The position numbers and the translations under genes are program-made. Below are positions 43,872-57,000 of a stretch of 64,000 bases of DNA, one piece after another (the stretch's first letter is position 1; each line of letters opens with the position of its first letter). The notes below the pieces were generated by a model. It saw only the letters and a list, made by a program, of their open reading frames with translations, was not told where the DNA came from and ran no database searches. Source of the DNA: Catonia carolina (taxonomy: Eukaryota > Arthropoda > Insecta > Hemiptera > Achilidae). The DNA is taken from positions 187,550,783 through 187,614,782 of the forward strand of contig JAQMRL010000001.1 in NCBI GenBank assembly GCA_035578175.1, given 5' to 3'.

Positions 43872-44777
43872 AAAAAATCTGGTGTGAAACACTCAAACAA
43901 CATTCTCTTGCCAATGCAAATAATGACCAATATAACCTAACGTTAGTAATAAAACATTAGAAATAAACAAAAAACTAACCTCAAAAAACATAACCTTATT
44001 TTAATCATGAGTGAAAGCCGCAAAATGAAAATCGACCTGTTTGGCTTAAAAATACGAAAAATCACGCTTTTACGCTAAACTAGGCTCTGTAGAGAAAAAT
44101 GCTTTAAATAAAAATTGTAGATCTTTTAATTTTCTATAAATTTGATTATGTACATTTTTGTCATAAAATGCATACTAAGGCCAAAATCTAAAAAAAAATC
44201 GATTTTTCACACGTTTTCGTGAGAAAAAACAGAAAATCGCTTATTACTGCTAAACTAAGCGTTGTAAAAAAATATGTTTGAAATAAAAGTTGTAGGATTT
44301 TAAATTCTCTACATTTTTCATTATATACATTTTGTGCTAAAATGCATATTAAAGCCGCAATTATAAAAAAAACACTTTTTTACGTGAAAACAGCCTTACC
44401 AAAAATTTCAGCAAACATGGCGCCTACGCTATCGTGTAGAGCATAAAATATTTAGTAAACCAGGCGATTTTTAAAAAAAATCGTAGGACTAGTTTTTGAG
44501 AAAATCGCAAAAAAGTGACAAATTACACGAATAAACTACTACTTCCGGTTGACCGATTTTGATGAAAATGTTCGTGTCGGGTCCGGTAGTGGTACGTGAC
44601 TTAAGTTTCAAGTTTCAAATTCGTACAATGTTCCGTTTTTGAGATATTCTGTTCACGCACACACATTGGTGTGTGGGTCTGAAAACGTGTAGATCCGGTG
44701 AAAACTCGATTTCGAAAAATTGACATGAAAACAATACTTTCCTTCCTATATATTCACATAGGCAAGAGAAAGTAAAA
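43872..44777 (+). mobile_element. Helentron-like repeat, nearly full length
   Basis: Complete ends, but the section after the microsatellite (ACCAATCGCTAAAAACATG...) is deleted at about 44668. Confidence 0.83.
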
Positions 44778-45642
44778 ACTAACTTCAAAAAAATAATATT
44801 ATTTTAATCTTGAGTAAAAGATGTAAAGTGAAAATCAACCTCAGTTTAGCTTAGAAATACTGAAAATCACTTTTTCACACTAAACTAGGCTCAGTAGAGA
44901 AAAATGCTCTAAATAAATGTTGTACATCTTTTAATTTCCTATAATTTGATTAAACTTTTTGTAGTAAAATGCATAATAAGGCTGAAATCTTTAAATATTC
45001 GATTTTTTACACGTTTTCGTGAGAAGAAAACAGAAAAAATCGCTAATTAGGCCTACCGCTAAACTAAGCATTATACAAAAATGTTTGAAATAAAAGTTGT
45101 AGGATTTTAAATTGTCTATAACTTTTACTATAAAAAAATAGATACATTTTTACACTAAAATGCATATTAAAGTCGTAATCTTGAAAATACAATATTTTTA
45201 TGAGAAAACAATCTCACCAAGAATTCAAATTCAAGAATTTCAGCAGACATGGCGCCTACCCTATCATGTAGAGCATAAAAAATGTAGAAAATTAGTAAAT
45301 GAGGCGGTTTTTTTAAAAAATTGTAGAAGCCGTTTTAGAAAAAATCGCAAAAAAGTGAAAAATTACACGAATAAACTACTACTTTCGGTCGACCGGTTTT
45401 GATGAAAATGTTCGTGTCGGGTCCTCTGGTGGTATCTAACTTAAGTTTCAAGTTCGTACGATGTTCCTTTCTTAAGATATTTTGCACACACACACAGACC
45501 AATCGCTAAAAACATGCTTTTTGGGTTCAGGGGAGTCTGAAAACGTGTAGGGGTACATCCGGTGAAAACTCGATTTCGAAAAATTGACATGAAAACAATA
45601 CTTTCCTTTCTATACATTCATATAGGCAAGAGAAAGTAAAAA
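44778..45642 (+). mobile_element. Helentron-like repeat, 5'-truncated
   Basis: Starts at the ACTAACTTCAAAAAA position without the terminal hairpin and first inverted repeat, joined directly to the previous copy's end; 3' end complete. Confidence 0.82.
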
Positions 45643-46343
45643 TTACTACATTATTCTACTACCTAAACCAAGCATCAAACAGAAAACGTTAAATGCACAC
45701 ATTTTTGTTCTTCTTCTTTCACTACAGGTAGGCCTATAATGGTATACTTAGACAATTCGAATTGGCACGAGCAGCTTCCGTGTTTATTTACTCCACTCTT
45801 CGCCCCTCGCCATGCAACGATGGTTCAGTCACAAATGTATACAATCGCTACTGTAATGTGCAAGACTCACGCTCGGTCACTACGCTTTGTTTTCACCGTT
45901 GTTATTAATAAATCTGTTAGACATGATGATGTGACTAATTTGTTTTCATATATGATTTTCTATTCATTATTTATATTTTTACCAATTTGTTTAGTTAGCT
46001 GCGTGCGTCTGTAGAGTATAGTTTAGTGAGTTTTTGCAGTTTAGTTCTTGTAATTTATAACTTAAATTTTTACTGGGACAAATAAAATACATAATTATTT
46101 TAAAATGAAATAATTATTGTATGTTTGTACATTGAAATAAGGTTGCAGGCATTTGCGCACATTAAAATTTGTAGACCTTGTTAAAAGAATGGTTATACTT
46201 TACGCGGAACTGTGTGTACACGTAGAGCAAGAGTTGTGCGAGTTTAAATTGTCCACATTTAACGAACTATGGTGGCGTGCGGGCCGCACATGCGCAGTAA
46301 GGAGATTCCCCACCACAGCGTCGTAGTCTGATACCTCTATACC
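45643..46343. other. Unassigned sequence
   Basis: Includes an open frame at 45739-46011 (91 codons, plus) with no recognised domain; it may be chance. Confidence 0.35.
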
Positions 46344-46906
46344 CTAACGAACTAAAGACTGCAGATGAGATCTAGCCAATAACAGCCAAGGTTGTGTGTG
46401 AGGTTGCCCCTTCGCTAATCACACTCTGTTCCACCGAACTCCAGCCGACTTTTTGTTAAGCTGTTATCCACAGTGGGACAACAACGTAACAACGCAGGAT
46501 GCGAATAACGAAAGTCAATTGACTCTGTGCTGTGATCTAGGCAGCCCCGGCCCTAGTACTTTTGCCGCCCCAAGCGAAATTCACGAGTGCCCCCTCCACC
46601 CACTCATCAACCATTAAATTAATCCGCACAAAAATAAATAGAACCCCTCTTCAAACGTATGCTTCTATGCTTTAAAATAGATAGACCTATTGTCAAGTTT
46701 TGCATTTTGTAGTTGTTGTTGGGTTTATAGTTTTTCGGACCATGATTGTAAAGTCGTATATTTATAAAATTTTAAAATAAAACATGAAAATTTGCCGCCC
46801 CCAAAATCTGCCGCCCTAGGCGGCGGCACTGGTCGCCTACCCCTAGAGCCGGGGCTGGATCTAGGTCACTAAGCTCCCCCTTCATCTGCAGTCTCTAGTT
46901 CGTTAA
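46344..46906. repeat. Short inverted-repeat element interrupted by a hAT MITE
   Basis: TAACGAACTAAAGACTGCAG at 46344-46368 is mirrored by CTGCAGTCTCTAGTTCGTTA at 46882-46906. The hAT MITE lies between the arms. Confidence 0.6.
46542..46857. mobile_element. hAT-type MITE with 8-bp target duplication
   Basis: Ends CAGCCCCGGC / GCCGGGGCTG, flanked by GATCTAGG on both sides (46534-46541 and 46858-46865). An 8-bp duplication with a CAG-start TIR is diagnostic of hAT. 316 bp, no transposase; GC-rich ends (GCCGCC runs) and an AT-rich middle. Confidence 0.88.
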
Positions 46907-48927
46907 GCTATAAAGTAGTACTCACTACTCGTGTTGTGTTCGTGCGGTTATCGTTTTGACATTTTGTGTCGCTGTCGAAAACCGATTAGTTGCGCGCGCA
47001 CAAAATTCGGGGAAAATGTCTGCGATTTAATTATTTGTGGTAATAGGCAATAAGGTTTTTTGTAAAGATGTACCATACGTTTTGACAGGCTCGAAAGAGA
47101 GGGACGTCATACCCTCTTTCTGTTATATTATTTACTTTGAGGTTATTTTTCTTAAAATTTCATTCAACTGATATTGTGCGTGTGTAGTGGATTTCTAAAA
47201 ATTGACGTATATTTGGTATAAAGTTCACAACAGTGAAAAATGATTCAGCTTCTTGGAATACTAATAGGAATGAGACACCAGACACGACTATCTATCTTTG
47301 ACTTCCCTTCAAAGAGTGATTTTTTCAAGCTAGTTTATTATTTATGTTTCCACCCAACATATGACTCGACATTTATATCAAATTACAGATAAAATTTTAT
47401 ATTTTATAAAAAAATAATAAAACGCATATTAGGTCGTCCCGGAAAAAAGTATATTACGTGATACGCAAAAAAGTGATGAGATTTAAAAGTCTAACTTTGT
47501 ACGAGCGTATCTTATCTAAATATTACAGTATAATAATCACATTTATAGCGTAATAAAATAAGATTCATTTGAAAGAAAAAGTAATTTTTTCAGAATTTTT
47601 TTGATGAAAAATGAGCTTGTTAAAGTGTAGTGAACGAAACTGGCCAGCTGAGTGCCTTACTGATCGCGTAGTTACAATTCCGCTTGAATACCATGCACTG
47701 ATTGAAATGAGTTGAGGGGAACGGCGGACGCAACATATTTCTCTGTATCTCTACCCTCTCTACACGCCAATATAATTGGCGAACATTATAGCCCCGAACA
47801 TGCCTATTCCTGTCTACACTGATAAAAAATACAGACTGACTATCTTGTCCAAGGCCTACCCACACCCCTATTTTTTGGATCTGTACTACCTCAGTTCTTC
47901 AAGGGGGAGTCCTACCTGCCAGCATGCATTGAAGATGATCATTTCCTTCTGTTTTCAGTGATTACTCTGCTCTGCTCAAAGATTTTTATTTCAAAGCCAG
48001 TTTACTCTGGAACAACCTTTGAGAGCTCAAAGGAATCTCATTTCTGCCGCCTTCAGTCTGCTTCCTCTCTTAAACCTGTCGTCCAGATTAACTTTCATAA
48101 ACCAATAAATATGGTATAAGCCAAAGGCATTGAGATAGGGATGCAGCTTGTCCCCGACTAAAGGGGGTCCAGGCAGGGACTGACCCTGGAGCTTCAAGAC
48201 CAAGGGGAAAATTGGCCCCTCATGGCACGTGAGAACTTGTACCGCGAGGTGCATAGCGCTCCGGTGTGGGAGTTCCTTGACGAGGTAGCTTCATTCTACC
48301 GGCGTCATGTAGTTTAATAAGGGTGTTATCCTGAAAGGTCTAATTCTCTGGTGCCGTTCACTAAATTTTTCCCAGCCGGGAACAAATTAATGGTGTCGAG
48401 CACTTGCTGGTACAAATATATTATGGCGACTGGTCCTAACTAAATTTTAAATTTGTATTTTTACTTCTGACCCTTTTCTCTTAGACTGTTAGGACTTCCT
48501 TAATTCTTAATGTTTTTGATGATGGGCGCCTTGTGCCTCAAGAGGCTTCCCTGATAAGAGAGCGAGTAAAACGCATCCCCCTGGTTGCCGACCAGACTCA
48601 CACTCGCTCTCGAAATCTTAGTTTAGTTATAATATTAGATATGTGACAGTCGCCAGTTACGGAATAATAAGAGTTCTTCGGAACGGCTTCCAGGTCTATG
48701 CTTTTGGGCGACCAATCGGTGGGGAGGTGGCGGGAGAAATGCCAGCAAACCAATTACCAATTGTCCTCGACTTTGTTCAGTATTTATTTGAATGAGATAA
48801 TTAACTGTGGGAAGGAGAAAGGAGTAAATTGGCCAAACTTTATATTAAGTTTTTCAAACAGAAACACACTTGCATTTTTCAGGCGCACTCACAAAGGGAA
48901 TCAACATCCTTCCAAATATTTTTTTTT
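46907..48927. other. Unassigned sequence, partly GC-richer
   Basis: 47600-48700 has mixed composition with short frames on both strands and the look of an old LINE 5' region or decayed transcript, but no motif supports either. Confidence 0.35.
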
Positions 48928-49087
48928 AGTTTAGTTTATTTCAAGTTGCATCAACTCCTTGGTTATTAACGACTACAGTGGGTTATGTATCTAGAACAGT
49001 GGGTTTTAACTTAAGAAAATTTCCAGATCTTAACTGGGAATTTTGAAACCCTACCTATGCATTGTAAGCTAGCGTGCTAACCACTTT
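48928..49087 (-). mobile_element. SINE with shared tail
   Basis: Minus strand: head GTGGTTAGCACGCTAGCTTA, end of body AACCCACTGTAGTCGTTAAT, then GTTGATGCAACTTGAAAT. The head has lost a good B box; the tail matches the other SINEs here. Confidence 0.6.
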
Positions 49088-49116
49088 TAAAGAAACAGAT
49101 AAAAATAATATTTTTT

Positions 49117-49376
49117 AAAGTTGCATCTATAGTTGTTACAGTTTCTATATAACTGCTACTGCAGACGATGGAGGGTGAGTAGATGAAAATGAGTGCTGAA
49201 AAAAACCAGATCTGACCAGGACCCGAGGCTCAGAAGCCACTTGGGCTGACTAATGGGTGATGGTGTAGCATCAGTGATTTTACATATAATTTTCAAGACC
49301 TTAAGTGGGAATCAAAATTGAGACCTACAGCTATGCTGTTCAGTATGATTTAATGCGCTTAACCACCACGTCAACA
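49117..49376 (-). mobile_element. SINE-like repeat with tRNA-like head
   Basis: Minus strand begins GTTGACGTGGTGGTTAAGCG, a tRNA-like A-box region, and ends with the GATGCAACTTTA tail shared with the neighbouring SINEs; the middle is longer and unrelated. Confidence 0.5.
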
Positions 49377-50060
49377 TTTTGTTATAATTAGGTACTGTCG
49401 CACAAAATGTTAAATTATTGAAGATTCTGTTGAATTGCTACAAGTCATTAAATTCATGAAATCTTGAAGGAAGAATGCTACCAAATATGCAATAAAAGTA
49501 CAATTTTCATTATCTTCTATTCATCAGATTTTTATTTTACACATCAGACCACATGTTTATTTAACAATAAGAAATTATAAAAATGAAATCAACAAGCAGA
49601 ATTGCCAACCACACTAACAAAATTTATTACTTAACAAATGATAAACATAAAAACTTAAAAAGTAACCTATTTATAAAGTATAACTAATATTGGAAATCAA
49701 CAACGAAAATGAAATTCGTAATTGCACCAAATTTCATAATTTATTATTGCACAAAATTTATTACACAACTAAGTAATAAAAAAACAGAACAACTGAATAA
49801 TTTGAAAAACAAAATTGATAATTCAGTTGAAAAGTAGTTTTTAATTTGTATGTAATCATAAACTTAACAAATACAAATAAACAGATAAATTTGTGATTGT
49901 CTTGAAATATATTTCAGTGAATACACAAATAATAAATAAACAATTCAATGTAGCTGAAATGTATTCCAAGCTTATATCACATATTAAAAACAGCTCAAAT
50001 TAAATTAAAAAACTTATACAACTTAGTATTCAAAACTGGTAACTAAACGAGTTTGGTACA
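49377..50060. other. Very AT-rich sequence
   Basis: No feature recognised. Confidence 0.4.
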
Positions 50061-50062
50061 TA

Positions 50063-50712
50063 AAGGCGCATTTACACGTGCAATGATTTGCTGGTGCCAG
50101 TATTGATGCCAGTTTAATTTGCATGCCAGTAGAGGTTTACACATTAAATGCTTTTTGTCATGCCAGTTCCATTTTATTTTGCTGTTGTGTAGTGTCAAGT
50201 TCGTGAAAGCTTCCAGAACAGTGATTTGTTACATTGGTATTGATAGTTTGGAGGTCTGTATTTATAAGACAAACAATGTACATTCCACAAATAAGGAAGT
50301 CGTTCATTTTTTCCCCAAAATTTAATGTTTTCATCACTACTTCACTTCTTATTTTTCAAAATTTAGCTCATTTTAGTTACCGTTTAAAGATAACAGCAAA
50401 ATAAAAAGCTATCTATATTGAAATAGATATTGGTGATAGTGAAAAATCAATTCGAAATTAAACCACCTTCTGTATGCCAATAGCCTACTGGCGAGGTGAA
50501 ATTTTATAAGTGCAAATGATTATTTGGTGGCGCGCCAGTCACTTACTGGCGAACAAAATTTCAGAAGTCTGCAGAAAATTCCATGCAAGTTTCTTTCTGT
50601 GCATGCATGTTCAAACTTGCGTGCCAACAATGGTTTACACATGCATGCATTGTTTTACTGGTGCACCAGTTCTCACTGGTGCCAGCAAATCATTGCACGT
50701 GTAAATGCTCTT
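50063..50712. mobile_element. TIR element with sub-terminal GCCAGT repeats
   Basis: Ends AAGGCGCATTTACACGTGCA and its near-complement TGCACGTGTAAATGCTCTT, about 38-bp TIRs including CTGGTGCCAG, flanked by TA. TGCCAGT occurs four times in the first 110 bp and ACTGGCG/GCCAGT-type copies several times in the last 240 bp. No transposase; superfamily unassigned. Confidence 0.75.
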
Positions 50713-51314
50713 TATTAAATTAAAAAAAAAACATTCATTAGGCTACTGTTTCTCACTTCTTTGCAACTACACTATATACTATTGTAATAATATTAATATT
50801 TATATAACTCTGTGTGTGTTTACAAACACACACATTAGGTAATGTATTTTAATGTTATAACTTAATGTGGAATGAGATTCTCCCAAAATGAAAGCAGCCA
50901 GTATAAATACAAGAAGTAGAGTAATTTTATTTATAATATTTTACCCATAAATTAATTTTTCTGTAGATTACTACGTATTTTGAATAATGGAATGGTGTAT
51001 GTATTGTACACCAGGCAATTGTTCTAATCTTCTGCATATTATTACATATTTTTAAACTTTGTCATAAAATCCGTTTACTCATTCTGTCACACCCGATTAT
51101 TTACTTCAGGGCTATAACATATTTAAGAGAAAGGGAAAATTAAATGTTATTAACAAGAAAATTGCATTATTCAGCTTTCGGTGGCAAAGTGAAACTGCAT
51201 ACAATTCATAATAGTATTTGTTAAAAATAGCCATAAAAATAGTAGTAGTAATAGTAAAAATAGTCATAATAGTATTTGTTAGTCATATATAATTTTGTTA
51301 AAAGTGACATAATA
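50713..51314. other. AT-rich sequence
   Basis: No feature recognised. Confidence 0.4.
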
Positions 51315-52110
51315 TGAGGTGTAAATAAAGTAATGAGACTGGAAATTAGCATTTGATGTCGTAATACTGAGGACTCTCAATTTAGGAAGGGAGTAGACCA
51401 ACATGTGATATGCAATCAGTACAACTTTGAACTCCATAGAGTCATTTGGGTAATCTTTTTTGTTAACTGTTTTTCTCTATTTTGTTCTGAAAATAAGAGT
51501 GACCAATTTTGAGCAACTTTGTGTTATCAGGTTTTTGCCTTTGTGAAAATGTAACAGAAACTTACGAAAACAAGGCTATTGAGACCCTTGACAAAACATT
51601 GGTTTTTGTCAAGGGTCAAGGTTTTCAAATCCTTTGTCATATTAGAAAGAAAATAAGAGATGGAAGATGAATCTTGCAATGGAAGACCTACTACTGTAAA
51701 TCTGACAAAAATATTGCCATAATCCAGGATCTTGGGTATTCTGATCATTGATTTACAGTGATGATCAAGAAACAGTCAAACTTGACTCAAATCATTTATC
51801 TGAGACCAAGCAACAAGAATAACAGGGTGCTCTCTCACCACTGCACCTTTTCACATCGCATTTTAAATAAATAATTCTTTTAAAAATCAATAGCTCCTTA
51901 GCGCCCTTATTCTCCTGACTTGAGTCCTTGTGACATTTTATATTCCCAAGTGAGAAAAATTATCTCATTTTGGGACAGTAAACGAGATGAAAATTTCCAC
52001 AACCAACAGCTGAATGCTGCTTCAATACCCGACCTTCCAACACTACTATGAAGAGTAGCTTTCAAAGTCAGTTACTTTGAAGAAGACAATAACTATGGAA
52101 CTATAATTTT
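51315..52110 (+). pseudogene. Degenerate mariner transposase
   Basis: Begins with a mariner-like end GAGGTGTAAATAAAGTAATG. Broken frames give VTETYE/FCLCENV, GRPTTVNLTKI and, near 51905, PLFSPDLSPCDILYSQVRK, the block around the third catalytic aspartate. The middle of the catalytic domain is deleted and stops are many. The right TIR is not clear. Confidence 0.68.
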
Positions 52111-52476
52111 AATTTAATAAAAATATTATTGAACATCATTCTCATTACGTTATTTACATAATATCTTTAATAGAAAGAAAAATATTAATGTAATTCAAAA
52201 TCAATGCAAAATGTAAACCTGTAAAATATGAAAGAGGGACATTGCAAAAATTCATCTTAGTTTACTTGAACAAAAATAATACAATTTATTTTTGTATAAG
52301 GATTACTTGATTTTTGAGTTTCCTTGACTTATTGAGTACAGCGTCTGAAATTTCATTGTGTTAATTTTTACTCATCACAATAAATATTATCTGAAAATTT
52401 AACAGAAAAACCATTAAATCTCTCTCAAAAAGATATCACGTAAAAACAGTGAGAATCTGACATGATTGAATTATTC
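52111..52476. other. AT-rich sequence
   Basis: No feature recognised. Confidence 0.4.
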
Positions 52477-52488
52477 AATACAGTGTTA

Positions 52489-52686
52489 GTCGGCCGCATT
52501 GGCGCAGTTGGTAACGTGCTCGCCTATCATCATGCAGTCCTGGGTTCGAATCCCACTTAGGCATGGCATGTTTTCATACGTTACAAAAAATCATTTCATC
52601 CTCCATTGTATATAGGTACACCCCAACGTCGTCGCTAATGACCGTTGTAGTTGATGCGACGTTAAAAAAAAATGAATTAAAAAAAA
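52489..52686 (+). mobile_element. tRNA-derived SINE, best copy, with target duplication
   Basis: Intact A box (TGGCGCAGTTGG) and B box (GGGTTCGAATCCC) in a tRNA-like head, body with CACCCCAACGTCGTCGCTAA, tail GTTGATGCGACGTTAAA and A-rich end. Flanked by AATACAGTGTTA at 52477-52488 and 52687-52698. Confidence 0.9.
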
Positions 52687-52698
52687 AATACAGTGTTA

Positions 52699-53458
52699 AA
52701 AAAATAACATTATAATATGGCTGCTTTAATTTCAGTCTTCTAACAAGTTAGCAGTAGTTCTACTTCTCTGATTACATTAATACATAATTGTCAACCTGTA
52801 ATTACTGATAAAAAACCATACTTATTTTACACTATTTTAATAACCTATATTGCCACATAAATGTAGTAATATTAATATTATTATTTAATAGGAATTAAAA
52901 AAGATAATGTATATATTTTATATTACAAATTTATTTCTTTTTCTTTCAATTATAGCCTAAATACGCTCTATTTATATATTCATCTTTTTATAAACATAGT
53001 ACATAATCAGTCCAACCCATCTACAATTTTCATTTACTTCATTTCTCATAGATTACTTTTTACCTTAAATAATATTTATAATAAATAAAGAACTATACAA
53101 CATACTAAATTTATGTGCACAAGACTTTACATAACTAATGTAGTATTCATGATTCGGATAATTTTAATAATATCTTAAACTTTATATTTCTTTATATATT
53201 TTAAAAATATTAACAGTATTATTTTTCCACTACTAACTAGTATTATAAACATTTATCCAGTTCGTTACAAAACTATTCATCATGATTTGACATGCTAAAA
53301 CCGGTAATTACATAAAGCATTATTTTGTGTCTAAAAATGTTGAAAAAATCACTATTTGTTTCTGTTAATCTGTTAAATGGTTTTGTACATATAAACATAA
53401 TTGAAAATACGTATAGTAATTTAAGAAAATGAAATTCAGATTTTTTGAGTGTGTTGTG
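52699..53458. other. Very AT-rich sequence
   Basis: No feature recognised. Confidence 0.4.
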
Positions 53459-53850
53459 TTGTTCAGGTCGTCAAACGAAAGGTTGGTTTGAACCTCTACA
53501 GGCTTTACTAAGTAAAATAAGGAGTAAGGTGATTTACAATTGCCTTCCTCATTGAGTGAAAAAGTTTGCTTATTAGCATGCCAGGTCCTCTGAAAACAAT
53601 CTAATTTCCACACTGCAAATGCCACCTTCACTTCATTCAACTGGTCTGGCTGTATAATGAAATCCATTATGCTCAGAGGAGATAACTCTGACTAGTGTCT
53701 TTTACACCTCTACCTCTCCTGTTCTTAAACGTTTCTGTCATATAATTGGCTGACCATGTGATAAGAAACAAAACTATTTTTTTGTAGCACTGGAACTAGC
53801 AGATTGAGTGCTAATAATTTAACACTCCACCTTCCTGTTATGGGAAATTT
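53459..53850 (-). repeat. Rep-B interspersed repeat, full-length copy
   Basis: Reverse orientation: GTTGTTCAGGTCGTCAAACG to CACCTTCCTGTTATGGG; more diverged than the intronic copies. Confidence 0.78.
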
Positions 53851-55379
53851 TTGAATACCAGTGTAAAGCATGAAAATGTGAAGTTTATTGTAGTAGATCC
53901 AGAAACTAAAATGAACATTGATTTGTAAAAAAAGTAAAGTTATGAGTTATTTTACATTTAAAAAAATTGATTATAAAATTTTTAAAAGATTTTTAAATGT
54001 GCAATACTTCAACCAGCCTAAGTGAGTGTGTGAAATGGTGTGAAAAATTATCCATACTCAGAGGGGAAATTTTTTTTAAAGAAAATTTTACAGGTATAAA
54101 TATCTGAGTAAAATTTCTAGATTTTCTAAAAGACCAGAAATAATAGCAGGACAAAATATACAAGATAAAGGAAGTTTTGGTGTAGTAATGAGAATGAATT
54201 ATTGTGTTGATACAGAAGCCAAAACTAAACAAACATGAATGCTAGATTATAAAGAATAATTCTGTATAAGAAATTGTTCATTTACATTCATAATATGATG
54301 AAATTAAATGATTCAATTGTCTACAACCTCTGTGATTCATTTCTACACACTGCAATTACAAATTATTCAAAACATCATTTCAATCATATCGATGTTTGAT
54401 AATAAAAAAATGTAAAATGTACAATAATTTATGTAATTATCAATTTATACTGCATATCAATGAACATGGTGTATTTATGTATTTTACATAAATATGTACA
54501 GTGAACTTTCTCTATTCAGCTGGTATATAATGGAACTACACAGAGCATACAAAATGCAAAGCGTAACAAACATCACAACATTATTTGAAACGTTGAACTA
54601 TGCAGTTTGGCCATTTTATTGCATCACAATCTTTTCTTTTGTCCATATTATTCTCCAATAAATCTTGAGGAAATTTTAGTAAGAGAATTTAATTTTAAAG
54701 AAAAAATCGCAAAAATATAACTTTTATAAAGCCTTATAGTAATTCATTTGCGAGTGTGCTTTTGTAATGAATTCCTATAAGAGTGTTGATAAAACAGAAA
54801 CAGTATTTCTGTTTTTACTACCGAAGGAAATATTTAATTTACTGTTAAAAATACATGGTAAAGTAAATCTATCCAGTATTTGCAAAATAACTCGTCAAAA
54901 AAAACATATTATCATACATTCTGTTATGCTCAGGTAACAATAATATTAACATGAAAATAGAAGGTAGGTATCAAGAAAGAGATTGAATTACTATATATAC
55001 GAGTATATCACAAATATATAAATTTAGTACATACAATAATAACAAAGTTTTTTTAAGTAACATATTGTAATAACAGTATATTTTAGTCTGAGACTACATC
55101 TATAATATCTTGTCACCAAGATATAATAGATAAGTTTATGTGGTGATTACACAATGCATATTACGGTAATGTCAATGTTGTTTATTTTAATCAAGGTGTT
55201 AAACTAACTGATATTTCATTTGATTCTATTAAACCTGAAAAAAGAACATGATTAAAGTCACAACAATAAGGAAAACAAAATAAGTGGGAAAAATATATTC
55301 ACGTGTGACAAACAGCAGTAACATGCGTACCAGAGGTGTAGATAAAAATTTTGTTCAGGGATGTCGGTTTTGACATATT
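53851..55379. other. Very AT-rich sequence
   Basis: No coding, RNA or repeat signal recognised. Confidence 0.4.
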
Positions 55380-55870
55380 ATATTATACCTACTAATACCT
55401 CTATTTCCTCTCAGTGCTTAAAAAATTAAAACCCTTAATTTTTTCAAGGGAAATTTAAACTTATAATTTCCAACCAGTTTTCCCTCGTATAGAGTCAATT
55501 TTAGACCATGTGAGATGACTTAAGATGTTTCTTAAAACTCTTTTGCAGCTCATATTCTCAGCATTCGATCACTGTAGTTTTTCCTTTCTTCTGTCCACCT
55601 GGTGTTCCGTTTTTACTCTTCATGAAAGCCCTTTAAGTCCATAATTAGTTGTCTGAATTTGGTTCGGTTCATTAAGTTTTCTCAGTTTATTCGGGGTTTT
55701 TCAATATCTTACCAGACTTCTTTAAACCATTTACCTGATACCTAAGGTCTATTGTTTAATGTCTTAAAAATTTGTTTTGTAAACTGGTAGTTATCCATTC
55801 CCTGTTGGACCTTACCGACCATCCCTGGCAGAAGCATTTGCCGGTTTTGATCACCCCAAATTCTTTTTGG
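55380..55870 (-). pseudogene. LINE 3' fragment
   Basis: Minus strand, frame-broken: QFTKQIFKTLNNRP, KWFKEVW, NRTKFRQLIMDLKGFHEE and RWTEERKNYSDRM, as at the C-terminus of LINE ORFs. Related to 37250-37620. Confidence 0.6.
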
Positions 55871-57000
55871 CGCAGGAGAAAGAGGCCGTTCTACCCAGTA
55901 TACAGTGGTGAGTGTTTTTATACATGATCTAAAAAGCCGAGCGCAACCGAACCCAAACAGCCTTAAAACAAGGGGCGATTTTACAATGATCTGAATAAGT
56001 AACTAATATTAAAGAAGTTCGTTAAGCAATACTAGTTTAAATTATTTTAGTTAATTATTTGATTTATTTTGGTGTGTTTCCTGCTATTGGTAAAAGTTAC
56101 TAATCTTTATACTAATTTTTTTTTTTTTTACATTTTGGGGTTGTCTGGATACCCTGGACCCCTTACAACCCCTGACTTCTGGACCCCCCCCCCCACCGTG
56201 AACATTATATAAACACACATGACACCCAAAGGAAGTATTATGGTTAAGAAGATAGATCATTCACTTCAATGTTTTAAGTGTTAATGCTGTTGTATAAAAG
56301 GCTAACTATAAAGATTTACTAGTATTTTTTCTTGTTTTTTTAAGGTAGCAGGTCTTTTGTGACAATTTATACATTAAACACATACAAGTAGCCTCCAGCC
56401 CTGCAGTACAATTTGATGACACCATGATAAGAAACATATCAGACTGTTGTAACATATGTATACGTACATTATATTTAAAGAATTCAATCATACAATGGAG
56501 ACAGTCTTTCAATGCATTTTTCAGTTAATGATATTAATTTTTTTAAATATAATTTACAATCTAAAACTACAGTAACACTAACAACACTTTCTGTACAAAG
56601 ACCAGTCAAATATAATAAATTATTATGTTTCAGGAAATATGGACCTACTGAAAAAGTATTATTACAAAATGAGAAAAACTTTAGAAAGTTTAAGTTTGTC
56701 TTTTAAACATTTAATCCATTCAATTTATTTGATATAACAAATTTTATTCAATGTAAATTTCATATAAACATATTAGGAAAATTTTGTAATTATACATACA
56801 AAAACCCCTGGCTCTTGCTCCTTAAAATTTATAATCAGATATATGATTGTCTTAGGCGTGAGAGTAAAGTTTAATGGCTCAACATGAGTAAAGTTTTCTG
56901 GAAAGAGACAATAACTGAAGTTCATTACACCTTCTATGGAACAAATATAGCAGAAATAATAACACGAGCAATTGAAAGTATAACAGAATTATCATGTCAT
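55871..57000. other. AT-rich sequence with a C-run
   Basis: Only a C11-type homopolymer near 56186 and short frames without motifs. Confidence 0.35.

Noticed and set aside
45739..46011. 91-codon open frame
   Set aside because: No domain, no convincing promoter context, and a hydrophobic end that is typical of chance frames in AT-rich DNA.
52492..52565. Possible functional tRNA gene
   Set aside because: A and B boxes are good, but the acceptor stem does not close and a SINE body, tail and target duplication follow.
56180..56200. C-run as a structured motif
   Set aside because: A simple homopolymer with no partner G-run nearby.
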